From: Pomphorhynchus laevis | Lineage: Eukaryota > Acanthocephala > Palaeacanthocephala > Echinorhynchida > Pomphorhynchidae | Length of the DNA stretch: 64,000 nucleotides | Reading direction: 5' to 3' | NCBI GenBank assembly: GCA_012934845.2 | Contig: WNNJ02001765.1 | Span: forward strand, 186,001-250,000 | Part shown: positions 34,990-46,676 of the stretch, in pieces | Position numbering within the stretch: position 1 is the stretch's first letter | How the letters are laid out: every line of letters begins with the position of its first letter | Program-made: the position numbers and the translations under genes | Notes under the pieces: model-generated | The model's input: only the letters and a program-made list of their open reading frames with translations | Told to the model about the DNA's origin: nothing | Databases searched by the model: none

Positions 34990-36198
34990 GATCAAAGCAT
35001 TCTACGTCGTCAAACAGAAACTTCAATATGGAACAAGGAACAAGTACAATTTCAGATTTAAATATTAATTCCGTCAACGAGGTAAGTGATTTGTTATGCC
35101 AATTTAAAGCTGACTCGGGAGTGCTTCCCCCATTCCTAAATTATCAAACTTGTGCATAATAAATGCTCTGAAACCGATCGAAAGGCACAAATTATTTCCC
35201 ACTTTCCTGAGAGAATTCGTGGGAAAATTTAATAATAGAATTTTATTCAATTCTGTTAAGACGCTTGAAAATGCAATAAGAATTTCCTTCGCTAATGGCA
35301 GCGTTATGAAGGAGTATAACGAGTATTTTGCAAACAATTTAGCCCATCTGGGATCGATTACACTCAAACCTATACAATGTTCCTTAAAGTTTTCGAATTT
35401 TCCCTCTTTTTTGTCTGAAGATGATCTAACTATGTTACAAAAATCCTATTGCCTCCACTCTGTCAGGCAAGTTATAGGAAAGCTGGGAGACCCCCTCCCT
35501 GTAGCTTTCTGTAAGGCAGATATTGATAACGGATTGCTTCTGTCTAAGTCCGCTTCTAACCCTTTTTTAGGGTTCAACCTTTGCTTTACTTTAATTGAGG
35601 AAGACAATCTAACATATACTCATTGTAATAATTGCCATGGATGGGGCCATTGGGGATCCTCCTGTGGTAAAATAAAGACTTGCGGTGTTTGTGCCTCAGA
35701 CGCATGTTCCAGTATGTGTAAGGGCGAGATATGCTCAGCTCCTCCCTCCTGCCTTAACTGCGGGGGTAAACACCCTGCTTGGTCCCGACGATGTAATCAT
35801 TTCCGGGAATACCGACAGTTGTTCGCTAAAAAACGGCTAATAAACCCTTCTCTGCAGCTGCTCATCCGGTGGATCGAATGTCAAATTCTGATATAATTCT
35901 TCTTCTGGACAATACTAAAAAGACGTTAATGTCACAATTTCAAGCGATGTTGACTCCTCTGATCTCGGCACTCGTGGGGGCGGACTCTGCCCCAATTCCT
36001 GCTGAATGTAAACCCCCCCCCAATCCAAGAAGAGGGGGCTTCCGCAAATAAAGTTCCACCGCTTAAAATTGGAAAGCTTCTTAATAACATGAACATGGTT
36101 GGCGCCTCACTGGGAAATGAAGATATTGCCCAGGGAGCTCTGGTTCTGGATGGGGCTAGTGGCAAGGGGGTAACTTCCTTGCACCTAGCTCTGTCTAG
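34990..36198 (+). pseudogene. Family J copy 4 ORF1 (zinc-knuckle protein)
   Basis: The leader peptide frame reads ISDLNINSVNEVSDLLCQFK and ends shortly after GVLPPF; the main body is one frame back from about 35130 (IPKLSNLCIINALKPIERHK) and open to 35896. Body: KISFANGSVMKEYNEYFANN-like RRM region, then CNNCHGWGHWGSSCGKIKTC, CGVCASDACSSMCKGEIC, and CLNCGGKHPAWSRRC. Another frame change precedes MSNSDIILLLDNTKKTLMSQ and a C9 run at 36005-36013 disturbs the last part. Stop TAG 36196-36198, 32 bases before ORF2. Confidence 0.8.
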
Positions 36199-36230
36199 GC
36201 TGACTGCTCCTGTCTAACTGATCTGTCACA

Positions 36231-38672
36231 ATGGTGAGTAAACCCGAGCCTTTTTCACTGAATATTCTTCAGTGGAATTCGGGAGGTGCTTCCGCCCTTA
36301 GACTTTTATCTGGTAGAGATGCAGATGTTATAGTCCTTCAGGAAACTCGGTCTATCCGTCTCCCACAGGACATTACTCGATTTTTCCCAAAGCACACATA
36401 TTCCCACTATACTCCGTACATAACCCCACCCCACTTCTCTTCATCTCAAGGACTCTTAACCCTAGTTAAATGCTCCTTAAGGTCTTCCCTCATATTAAAT
36501 TACTCTTGTCCAGCCCTCTCCTGTCTAGTAGTGTCACTCGTTAAGAACGGTAAACGCCTCAGTATAGCCAATGTCTACATACGTCCAGGGGAGATTCACA
36601 AGAACCGCGACCTCCTGGACGGTATTATTGATAGCGGCTATGACATGATACTTGGAGACTTCAACGACAGAACTGGTCGTTGGATCAACGCGTCACTTCG
36701 CAGAGCTAGGAACGGTTATCTTATTCACAAACCACCGACCCTACCTTTCATTGCACATCAACAAATTCAATCCTCGACATTTTACTGCTTCACTCAAGGT
36801 GGTTGCTTAAACCTCTCTGTACGGAGCAGTCGCGCCAACAATTGTCCACCTCTCATGACCTAATTCGCTGGAGAATTGAGGAAGATACATTGCTTCGAAG
36901 GAGGTTTCACTTTGATCCGATCAGAGTAGCCTTCTTCCAGGCGGCTATCCGACTCTTTCCCCGAATAGGAAATCTGTGTCTGGCCGAATTTAATACCTAC
37001 CTCTCTTCGCAAGCTACCGCGATTCTATCGACTACCTATAAAGGTCGTATATACAATCCCACTCCGACGAAACTCAAGGTCCTAGCAAAATTACTGAACC
37101 TCCCCAATCTCTCTGCTTCCGCCAAACAGGCCCTCTCGAATGAATATGGAGCACTAGATACAGGTTCCAGCTGAGTAGGGATAGGACGAGTATCGCTCGC
37201 CTTAATCCTTCTCAGTCTTCCTTCTGGAAGATATTCAAGAAGAAGTTTGTTTGCTGGAAGAATAGAGCATTGAGTTGGATAGGGAATGTAGGCCTTGATA
37301 AAGTTTTGGAGGAGTCACTAGCCCTACACAACTATGGAGCCACTCAATCACCTCAATCAATCCCGCCTTGGTGTAACTTCTGGAGTAGGGATGTTTCTGT
37401 TACGGATATTCTTAACTCCTGGGGTCCACTCCCGGGCACCTCCAAATCCGTCCTTCCACTTTCTTCTCGGGTCTGTCAGCTTTTGACAGCTGATCAGAGA
37501 AGAGAGGTGACCGTAACTATGCTTTTAGCCTCCCCATCCGATGTAGCAGGCATCAATATTAGTAAACGTGTTTTTATTCCTAAGAAAAAATCCTGTTCAT
37601 GTCCAAAAGACCTGCGACCCATTTCGATTCAAAATTCTCTCGTGTCGATTTACGAAAAAGCGCTTGCGCGTAAAATCCGCGACCATTTAAGTAGGCGAAA
37701 TTTGATCCCTCCAGGTTTTCATGGGTTCGTCAAAAGTCGCTAGGTCCATTCAGCAGTAGGTGAGGTGGAGCAGTTTTGTCGGGAAAATAGCCATCGCCTA
37801 GTTGTGGCTATTTTCCTTGACTTTTCTGCTGCATTTGACCGCATCTCCATTCCTTTTGTGATCTCTTCTCTCAGGTCCCTCGGGTTGCCTGCGAGAATTG
37901 TGAACAGGGTGATCCTGCTGTACACCAAACGGTTTTATTATAAAGACGACCCTGATGCGCGTCAGTTTTACCCTATTACGGGTGTGTCTCAAGGTTCACC
38001 TCTTTCTCCTATCTTATATCTTGCTGCTTCCATTAATCTATTCAAAATATTTAAACGCGAACAACGTCTTGTGGTGTATGCTAATGACACCACAGCCCTA
38101 TTCTCTGGACACAGGTGCAAAGACGTAGTTTCTGACATCAGCCGCTTTTTTTAAGATTAAAAGACCAGTTACCCAAATCCAATCTTATCTTAAACTCCGC
38201 CAAATCGCAGGCGGTTGTCTTTCATGGCACCACTGCAACAAAGAAAAAACTTAAGAGATTAGCACTCTCTGCACTCTCCTCCATATTTGCCTCTGAACCA
38301 CTCCCCACCTTCACAAGTCGAGTAAAATACCTGGGGTTCACCGTTACGGTAAACTGGTCGGCGAAAGCTGACCTGGATAGACTTAAACGTATCCTGAAGA
38401 AAGCTAGGTGGGCTCTGAAACGGGCTCAGCATATGTCATTGAAAGGGAAAACCCAGGTGCGCCTTTGGGGTACCTGGGCTATCTCGGGATTAGTCTTCTT
38501 CTCTAGAGGACGTCCCCCAGAGCAAATACTAAGGTTCCTGAAGCTCCTCGTCTCTCGTTTACCCAGCATAGTCCGCACCGATTGGATCCTTCGGGGGGTG
38601 AAAGACCCAGGGTGGTTCAGTCGGAAGGCGGCGTGTTGGATCGGTTGGGGGCTCAGATCCCCATGGATTTGA
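36231..38672 (+). pseudogene. Family J copy 4 ORF2 (endonuclease-reverse transcriptase)
   Basis: MVSKPEPFSLNILQWNSGG opens an endonuclease of about 180 intact codons (LGDFNDRTGRWINASLRRAR); a frame change near 36740 and another near 36800 separate the linker. RT blocks: FIPKKKSCSCPKDLRPIS, FHGFVKSR then TAG 37741-37743, VAIFLDFSAAFDRIS, GVSQGSPLSPILY, and VVYANDTTALFSG. The catalytic YADD box reads YAND, which would abolish polymerase activity on its own. The C-terminus ends SPWI at TGA 38670-38672. Confidence 0.87.
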
Positions 38673-38837
38673 GGCCATAATGTTTTAAAGAAGACTGACA
38701 TGCAACTTTGAAGATTGTCAATTCATCTCGAAGAAGATTAGATAAAGGCTTGATAGTAACTGTCTTCTGTTAATGATATTATCCTGCATGTTTATTTTTA
38801 ATAAAATCTTTAATTATTTATTTATTTAGTATTTTTT

Positions 38838-41230
38838 ACAAAATTTAACACGTCGGCTCAATTGAGTAAATTTAATATGTCGAAGCGATCAAAGAATTCA
38901 ATGATAACGAATTTCCCTGTTAATGCAGTAAAGGAGGTTAGTAGAGACTTAGCTTCTCTTGAATATATTCAGTAGGGGGAACTTACCCGGTACCAAAATT
39001 ATCCAATCTGATGATTATCAAACTTTTGGTGCCTCTGGAAAGGCAGAACATTTTCAATGTTTTTATAAGAGACTTGTCGATCAATTTAAAAAGAGAATAT
39101 TATTCAATATTATAAAATACTACGAATCTAATATTAAAATCTCATTCAACACTCCAGACTGGCAATGCCGTACGTCGACTACTTTAAAAACAAACATTCT
39201 TAACTAGGTATAATTTATTCCAAACCAATCCTGGCAACACTAAAGGTGAGGAATATGCCAACCTCCATTTCAAAGGAAGATATATCAACCTTAAAAAGTG
39301 ATTACAAAATCTCAAACATTTGTTTTATAAAAGGAATCAAAGGCTTCCCCATCCTCGTGGCGTTTGGCAATGCCCCGGTGGATGAAGATCTAAGACTGTC
39401 GATGTCGACATGCAATTATTTTATGGGGTATAACTTGAAATTTTTAATAATCGAAATCGACTCACTAATGTACCCTCACTGCAACAATTGTTATAAGTGG
39501 GGGCAATGGGCTGCTGGATGTTCCCTACCTCATAAGTGCGGTGTGTGATACTACTGATATACATCCTGGGAAAAGTGAACGTACGCCATTTTGCTCAAGC
39601 TGCGGTGGTGAACACCCCGTTTTCCTCCTGGGAATACCAACAATATCAAGGAGTCACCAAAATCTAAGAAACGAACAGGGTCAGCACTGAGCATAGCCGC
39701 TCTGAAGTTGGCTCGGAAGGATTTGATCTGGGCTGTGGCTAACGAGGGAAATGAAGATACTACCCGTTGGCAAGCAACTCCACCTATCGTGACTGGTAGC
39801 GGAACGGGCCACTTTTCCGCGTCTAGTTCCGATTAGGTGGATGGCGTCCAACTTCGGTTACGCTGATGCAATGGGAAGTACTCAAGAGCCTTTTTCAGTG
39901 AATTTCATTCAGTGGAATTCCGGAGGTGATTCTGTCTTTCGCCTTCTATCTGGTAGATATACAGATGTTATAGTCATTCAGGAGACGCGGTCTATCCGTC
40001 TCTCACAGGACATTACTTGATTTATCCTAAAGCACATTACAACCCAATTTACTCCGTATATAACCCCTCTACACTCATCTTCTTCTCAAGGTCTTCTAAC
40101 ATTAGTTAAATTATCCTTAAGGTCCTCCCTCTTACTAAACTACTCATGTCCTGCCATTCTTGTTTATTTATATCACTTGTCAAGAACAGTAAACGCATCA
40201 GTACAGCCAATGTCTACATTCAGCCAGAGGGAGTCACAAAAACCGTGACCTGGACCGTATTTTAGATAGCGGCTATACCATGATACTCGGTGACTTCAAC
40301 GACAGAACTGGTCGTTGGATTAATGCAGCACTCCGCAGAGCCAGAAATGACTATCTTATATATAAACCACCAACCCCATCTTTCATTGCTCTATAACAAA
40401 TTCACTCCTCGACATTTTACTGCAACATAGGATGTGGTTGTTAAAACTCATCTTCACCGAGCAGTCGCATTAACAGCTGGCCACCTCTCATGACCTAATA
40501 CGGTGGCGGCTAAAAGAAAATACGTTGCTTAGGAGATTTCACTTTGATCCTATCAATGGTCTTCTTTCAGGCAGCTATCCAACTCTTCCGCAAAATAGGA
40601 AATGATAGTTTGAACTAATTTAATTACTACCTTTCTTCGCAAGCCACCGGGCTTCTTTCGACTTCTTATATAGGTCGAATTTACAATATCACTTTAACAA
40701 AACTTAAGGTCATAACAAAAATGCTACACATTCCCAATCTCTGTTTCCTTCCGACAGGTTCTCTCGAATGAATACCGGAGTTCTAGATATAGGCTCCAGC
40801 TGAGTAGGGACAGAACGAGTATTGTTCGTCTTAATTTCTCTCAGGCTTCCTTCTGGAAGGGCATCGGAGTGGATTGGTAGCGTAGGCCTTGATAGAACTT
40901 TGGAGGAGTCACTAGCCCTACATAAGGCTAGAGACTACATAAGGCTAGATATCCCTACATCTGTTATTGAATGAGAAGACCCAAGTACACTTTTGGGGGT
41001 ACTTGGGCTACCTTGGGATTGGTCTTCTTCTCTAGAAGACGTCCCCCAGAGCAAATACTAAGGCTTTTTAAGTTCCTTATCTCGAGATTACCGAGCAAAG
41101 TTCGCCTCGACTGAACTAAGGAGAGTGACCCCCGAATGGTTTAGTCAGATAGCGGCGCGCTGGTGCGACCGGGGGCTCAGATCCCTCTAGACTTGAAGCC
41201 GTTAAGGTATAGAAGTCAGAAGTTGTTGGC
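38838..41230 (+). mobile_element. LINE family J, copy E, old and internally deleted
   Basis: A plus-strand copy closest to copy 3's subfamily (leader reads MSKRSKNSMI...NAVKEVSRDLASLEY). ORF1 is at about 38880-39836, with the knuckle CNNCYKWGQWAAGCSLPHKC; the second and third knuckles are partly lost. ORF2 runs from about 39870: the endonuclease is decayed (LGDFNDRTGRWINAALRRAR at 40290-40350) and the whole RT from the linker to just before QVHFWG-like C-terminus is deleted near 40.86-40.99 kb. The end is near 41230. It cannot make any active protein. Confidence 0.8.
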
Positions 41231-41369
41231 AAAGATATAACGTAGAAGAATGTTATTTCATCGAACTATGTTTTTGTGTATTTATCGACTTGTTTGTTTC
41301 TGTTAAGAAAATATTATTATTATTTTTTATTGTCGATTTCCAAAAATACGAAACACTTTTCCGACAATA

Positions 41370-42420
41370 TTTTTCAAGTTTTGGAAGCTAAATATACTTG
41401 TGTATCTACCCGATGTATTTTAAGGCGTAAATACTTTACGACATTTCTATCCAAGAAGTTTAGAGAGCTACCATTGTTGACCATCGCTTCGATCCTCTTA
41501 TTCAAAATATAGATTGGTACTTTTAGCTGAAAGTTTGTATCCACGTTGGGGAAGCATAGTAACACGCCTGATTATGATACTTGATCTCGTTTAGAAATAC
41601 ATATCTGCACGTAATGACCCTGTTTATCTCATTTGTGACATGCGACAATTCTGACAGGACAATTTATTCGTTGATGTTTTTCCTCCACGAAAGAACATGT
41701 AGTACATTTTATGTTTGAATTTCGATTTGGATTAGCATTCATTCGATCGACATAATGTTGACATGATCCTGATTCGTTATCAAAAAGCATTTTTGTTATA
41801 TAGGAGCCTTTCTTATCAGTATTAACAACCATTATGCTTAACATTGCATGGATTCTGGTTCGTCAGTTTGACAATAAAAACCGATATTTTGTTGTACAGT
41901 AGTAAGTGACTTGGCAAAGGTGACGGCCCTATCAAAATTCAGCTGGTCAAATTCAAGAAGAGGTTGCCTGACTGTATCTGATCGCAGCCCACGTATAAAC
42001 GAATCCCTGCTGTATTCATTCTCAAACTCATCAACGTTGCAGTTCTGAAATTACAATCTCTGTGCAAGGAACACTTAAAGCTGTAATCAACTCCCTCTCG
42101 ACGTCCGCCGCGCTCCCTCCTTTATCACATTCAAATACCTCCTCCGTTCCCACCTTCTCGACACATGATTTAGATTTTTTTCTTCGTGGTCATGTAAGCG
42201 TGCGCCAGCACACATTTGCCACATAAAAATATTTCATTTTTTTTAGCACAGTGATTGCACAACATGATCTATATCCTCGATTTTATGTGATCGAATATAA
42301 AGTTGCGCTTTCGAAGCATGAACTTTCTTTGACTGTCTCTTTCATCCGAATACACATCTAATCATTCTAGTCGAATATTCTATTGTTGGTCAAGTCACTG
42401 AATCTGTGAGAATTGATTAA
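41370..42420 (-). mobile_element. LTR retrotransposon gag/protease fossil
   Basis: Minus-strand pieces in the order of a Ty3/Gypsy-type element: a gag segment (about 41.9-42.05 kb, DSFIRGLRSDTVRQPLLEF), a zinc-knuckle piece (about 41.65-41.7 kb) and a retropepsin-like piece (about 41.4-41.55 kb). No terminal repeats were seen. Broken in several places and old. It could belong to the same family as the pol fossil at 25.6-27.3 kb; that was not tested. Confidence 0.55.
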
Positions 42421-42885
42421 TTGGATAATCATCCTGCGCATATATATTCTAGTCCTTACAATGTTCAATAAATTGTGAAACTTAACTGAATAGGTTTTTA
42501 TTCAACAACTTATAATATAAACAATATAAATTAAATATAATAATCGTAGACGGAAATAATATTGAGTGGACCATTTGTAGCGTCTCACAAAATATGGATT
42601 ATAAGCCCAATCACAATTAAGCTTAGAGATTTGTTTAATACATGCGTTAGGAGTGCATATGGATTAAGATTATGCACATGTGTTCATGTGTTAGTAATGC
42701 CGTTGACAAACTGTAGGATGGAAATTCGCACTTTAGCTAAAGATCACAAATCAACATAGATGATTGCATTTCCGATCAAATTACCCGACGTATAAAATTT
42801 ACATTGCGGATAATTAGTATCTCATTACTCTATAGCGATGGCTATAAATAGCTTGCAGTTATTCCAAAAAACCAGCAAATGGTGC
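42421..42885. other. AT-rich spacer
   Basis: About 460 bases between the LTR fossil and the tail of the next LINE copy. No gene recognised. Confidence 0.45.
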
Positions 42886-43029
42886 ACAATAAAGTAAATA
42901 AATAAATAAAGAATTTGTTATATTACCAAAAATAAATGAAATACATGAAAAAGCCAAAACATTCAGTTCAGTAGACAGTTGGCAAACAAAAATTCTTTCT
43001 CCAATCTTCAGCGCCTTCCCAACTTTAAT

Positions 43030-45071
43030 GGCCACAAATCCAGGGGGATCCAACCCCCCCCAACCAATCCAACACGCCGCCTTCCGACTGAACCACCCGG
43101 GGTCTTTCACCCCCCCCCGAAGAATCCAATCGGTGCGGACTATGCTGGGTAAACGAGAGACGAGGAGCTTCAGGAACCTTAGTCTTTGCTCTGGGGGACG
43201 TCCTCTTGAAAGAAGACTAATCCCAAGATAGCCCAGGTGCCCCAAAGGCGCACCTTGGTTTTCCCTTTCAATAATAGATGTTGGGCACGTTTCAGGGTCC
43301 CTCTAGCTTTCTTCAGAAAACGTTTGAGTCTATCCATGTCGGATTCGCCGACCAGTTCACCGAAACGGTGAACCCCAGGTATTTTACTCGACTTGTGAAG
43401 GTGGGGAGTGGTTTAGAGGCAAATATGGAGGAGAGCGCAGAGAGTGCTAATCTCTTAAGTTTTTGCTTTGTAGCAGGGGTGCCACGAAAGATTACCACCT
43501 GCGATTAAGCGGAGTTTAACAAAAGATTGGATGGTGGGAGCTGGTCTTTTAATCTTTAAAAGAACCGGCTGATGTCAGAGACTACGTCTTTACACCTGTG
43601 TCCAGTAAACAGAGATGTGGTGTCATCAGCGTACATCACTAGACGTTGCCAGCGTTTAAATGATTTAAATAGGTTAATGGAGGCAGCAAAGTACAAGATA
43701 GGAGAAAGTGGGGAAACTTGAGGTATACCCGTAACAGAATAGAACTGACGCGCATCAGGGTCATCTTCATAATAAAATCGCTTGGTGTACAGCAGAATCT
43801 CCACCCTGTTTACAATTCTCGCAGGCAACCAGAGGGACCTGAGAGAGGAGATTACAAAGGGTATGAAGATACGGTCAAATGCAGCAGAAAAGTCAAGGAA
43901 AACAGCAACAACTAAACGATGGCTATTCTCCGACAAAACTTCTCCACCTCACCTACTGCTGAATGAACCGAGCGACCTTTGACGAACCCATGAAAACCTT
44001 AGGGAATCAGATTACGTCTAATTAAATGATCCCGGATTTTACGCGCAGGCGCTTTTTCGTAAATCGACACGAGGGCATTTTGAATCGAAATGGGTCGCAG
44101 ATCTTTAGGACATGAACAGGATTTTTTCTTAGGTATAAAAACTCTCTTACTTATATTGATGCCTACTACATCTGATGGGAAGGCTAAAAGCATTGTGACG
44201 GCCACCTCTCTTTTCTGGTCAGCTGTCAGAAGCTGACATACCCGAAAAGAAAGTGGAGCGACGAATTTGGAGGTGCCTGGAAGTGGACCCCAGGAGTTTA
44301 GGATATCTGTAACAGATAAGTCCCTACTCCTGAAGTTACCCCAAGGCAGGATTGGTTGAGGTGATTGAGTGGATTCATAGTTGTGTAGAGCTAGTGACTC
44401 CTCCAACACTTTTTCAGGGCCTATATTACCTACACAACTCAATGCAAATTTTTTCAACAAACAAAATCATCCTTCTTAAAAATCTTCCAAAAGGAAGACT
44501 GAGAAGGGTTAAGACGAGCAATACTCACCCTATTATTACCCAGCTGGAACCTATATCTAGTGCTCCAGTATGTATTCGAGAGGGTCTGTCTGGCGGAAGC
44601 AGAGAGATTAGGGAGGTTGAGCAATTTTGCTAGGACCTTGAGTTTTGTCAAAGTGGGATTGTATAAGCGACCTTTATAGTTAGTCGAAAAAATCGCGGTA
44701 GCTTTCCAAAAGAGGCAGGTAATCAATTTGGTAAGACTATCATATCCTATTCGGGGAAAGAGTCGGATAGTTGCCTGAAAGAGGGCAACTCTGATTAGAT
44801 CAAAGTGAAACCTCCTTCGAAGCAACGTATCCTGCTTAATTCTCCAACGAAGTAGGTCATGAGAGGTGGACAATTGTTGGCGCGACTGCTCCTTACAAAG
44901 GGGTTTAAGTAACCACCTCGAGTGAAGCAGTAAAATGTCGAGAATTGAATTTGTTGATGTGCAATGAAAGGTAGGGGACGGTGATTTGTAAATAAGATAA
45001 CTAAAGACAGAAGCACCTCCCGAATTCCACTAAAGGATATTCAGTGAAAACATCTCACGAGTACTCTGCAT
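43030..45071 (-). pseudogene. Family J copy G ORF2, endonuclease mostly deleted
   Basis: The first 20 codons (ATG 45069-45071, then LNIL...WNSGGASV) are followed at about 45000 directly by LIYKSPSPTFHC, so roughly 150 codons of the endonuclease including the LGDFNDR strand are gone. The linker and RT are fairly preserved: FIPKKKSCSCPKDLRPIS, VAVFLDFSAAFDRIF (motif A), GIPQVSPLSPILYF (motif B, Gly of QGSP changed to Val) and VVMYADDTTSL-like motif C. The C-terminal RGRPPEQRLRFLKLLVSRL runs past the usual stop. Confidence 0.83.
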
Positions 45072-45109
45072 TGTGATGGATTAGTTGTATAGGGTGATTG
45101 CCTACCTAG

Positions 45110-46420
45110 ACAGAACTATGTTTATGAAGGTAGCCATTCCCCACCACCAGCCCCATCCAGGATATGTACTTACCCCAGGGCAATATCTTCATTCCCCTTT
45201 TAGCCTTCAGTAGTTTTCCAATCTTGATTGGGGGGACTGGATTGGCCGAGCCCCCTTTTTTAGAAGCTGATGTAACTGTTAAGGCCGGTAATACTATATT
45301 CGGATTTATAGCCTCGATTGCCATAAGTATAAAGCTCTCAAGTCTCTTAACCACTAGCCCCATCCAGGATAGGTACTTACCCAAGGGCAATATCTTCATT
45401 CCCCTCTTAGCCTTCAGTAGTTTTCCAATCTTGATTAGGGGACTAGATGGGCCGAGCCCCCTTTTTTAGAAGCTGGTGTAACTGTTAAGGCCGGTAATAC
45501 TAGATTCGGATTTATAGCCTCGATTGCTATAAGTATATTGCTCTCAAGTCTCTTATGCGAGGAATAAATTTCCTTGTCGACCATTAGTGATATTTCTGAA
45601 TCGCTCATCCTCTGAGCAACGGCAACAGTAAAAAAATGAAGCAGCCGATTTGTACTTTGCGGGCTTAATAAAAGCTTTTTTGTAGGCTTTAAACGTAGTG
45701 CGGGCCCTGCACCAGGCCGGATGGCTCCCCCACAGTTGGTGCAGGACAAAGGGGCCTTGCAGGAGTCGGTAGAATTAATCGCCAGGCAGGACGAAGAGCC
45801 ACACATCCCACATGTAATCGTCCCACTGAAGCTGGACGCCCAGTGTCCCAATTTGTGACACCGGCTGCAGTGGGGGTATTGTAATCATCAATATCAACGA
45901 CTGTAAAGTTCAGATTGAATCCCACAAAAGAGTCTGAACAGGCTTTGGACAACAGCTGCGCACGATCGATGGGTGCGGCACAGAACCCTACCTGGATAGG
46001 GTTGCCATCCCTATACAGGATTTGGCGCAGATTGAAAATCCCAAATTGGTTTGTCAAAGCTTTTTTATCATTCTCATTCAATGAGAAGGGTAAATTATTA
46101 ATTTTAAGAGGCATTTTTCGGTATGCAAATAAGCTCTACTTGATCCGAGTGAAGGTTGTTGAAATAATCTCTGTAAACATTCAAGATGTCAGCTGAGATA
46201 AAAGATATCTTCATAACACCGGCATATATTTTTTACCTTGTTAAAAAGTATTTGATTTCTGTAATTATCCACAAAACCAAGGAGGAAAGTGTTATATAGT
46301 CTTTCTTTTTCAATAGGTTTAATCACTTTAATAATCACAAGGTTATTCATTTTCGGGATGGGGGAAGTACATCCCCATCATTTGAAGAAAATGAATCATC
46401 ACTAACCTTGGACCGCATAG
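45110..46420 (-). pseudogene. Family J copy G ORF1 with tandem duplication
   Basis: N-terminal part MRSKVSDDSFSSNDGDVLPP (46.38-46.44 kb), then one frame back IPKMNNLVIIKVIKPIEKER; the RRM-like middle (PLKINNLPFSLNENDKKALT, GDPL-like GNPIQVGFCAAPIDRA) and a knuckle region at 45.69-45.87 kb (GHWASSFSGTITCGMCGSSS). The first knuckle has lost a cysteine to SFSG and a frame change. The C-terminal segment SNILIAIEAINPNLVLPALT is present twice because of the 207-bp duplication (units about 45145-45351 and 45352-45558). Confidence 0.75.
45145..45558. repeat. 207-bp tandem duplication inside a LINE ORF1
   Basis: Two head-to-tail units, period 206-207 bases, share long exact runs such as GGGCAATATCTTCATTCCCC, TAGCCTTCAGTAGTTTTCCA and GCTCTCAAGTCTCTTA. 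Differences are few, so the duplication is younger than most decay in this copy. It spans the 3' end of ORF1 and the start of the intergenic spacer. Confidence 0.88.
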
Positions 46421-46628
46421 ATATAATCGAAGATTTAGGATCACTTACGTCACATTTAGCATGAGAATCTGAGCAGGAACAAAAAGCCTTTGATGGCTCC
46501 GACACAAAATTTGCGTGATCGTTGTTGTGCATTGTTTGCACAATAAAGTAATATGCTTGCTCCTGCAGCAATTCCTGATGTATCACCCTCAAACCGAATA
46601 TTATGTATAAAACGCGTACAGTGCCACA

Positions 46629-46645
46629 TATTTGTACTGGGATAG
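46629..46645 (+). repeat. Target-site duplication, left, of LINE copy 5
   Basis: TATTTGTACTGGGATAG recurs at 50357-50373 right after the element's ATTT tail. Confidence 0.92.
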
Positions 46646-46676
46646 TGACTCGGGGGAGCTTCCCCCTGTTCCAAAA

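Larger units (their letters stand above)
34940..38827 (+). mobile_element. LINE family J, copy 4, near full length
   Basis: A plus-strand copy between AGTATTTTTT (34930-34939) and the same ten bases at 38828-38837. The repeat is low in complexity, so the TSD is likely rather than certain. It begins with a leader sharing ACGTAG with copy 2, has ORF1 (to 36198), ORF2 (36231-38672) and a tail AATAAAATCTTTAATT followed by ATTT repeats. It shares with copy 5 a three-base in-frame deletion in the FKKEKF segment and with copies 2 and 5 the in-frame TAG (37741-37743). Confidence 0.85.
42886..46628 (-). mobile_element. LINE family J, copy G
   Basis: A minus-strand copy with an ATTT-repeat tail (complement of 42893-42909), ORF2 relic (45071-43030), ORF1 relic (46420-45110) and a leader up to about 46628, where copy 5 inserted. 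Most of the endonuclease is deleted, and ORF1 contains a 207-bp tandem duplication. It keeps serine at the TAG site. The start peptide is unlike other subfamilies (HNNDHANFVSEPSKAFCSCS). Confidence 0.83.
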
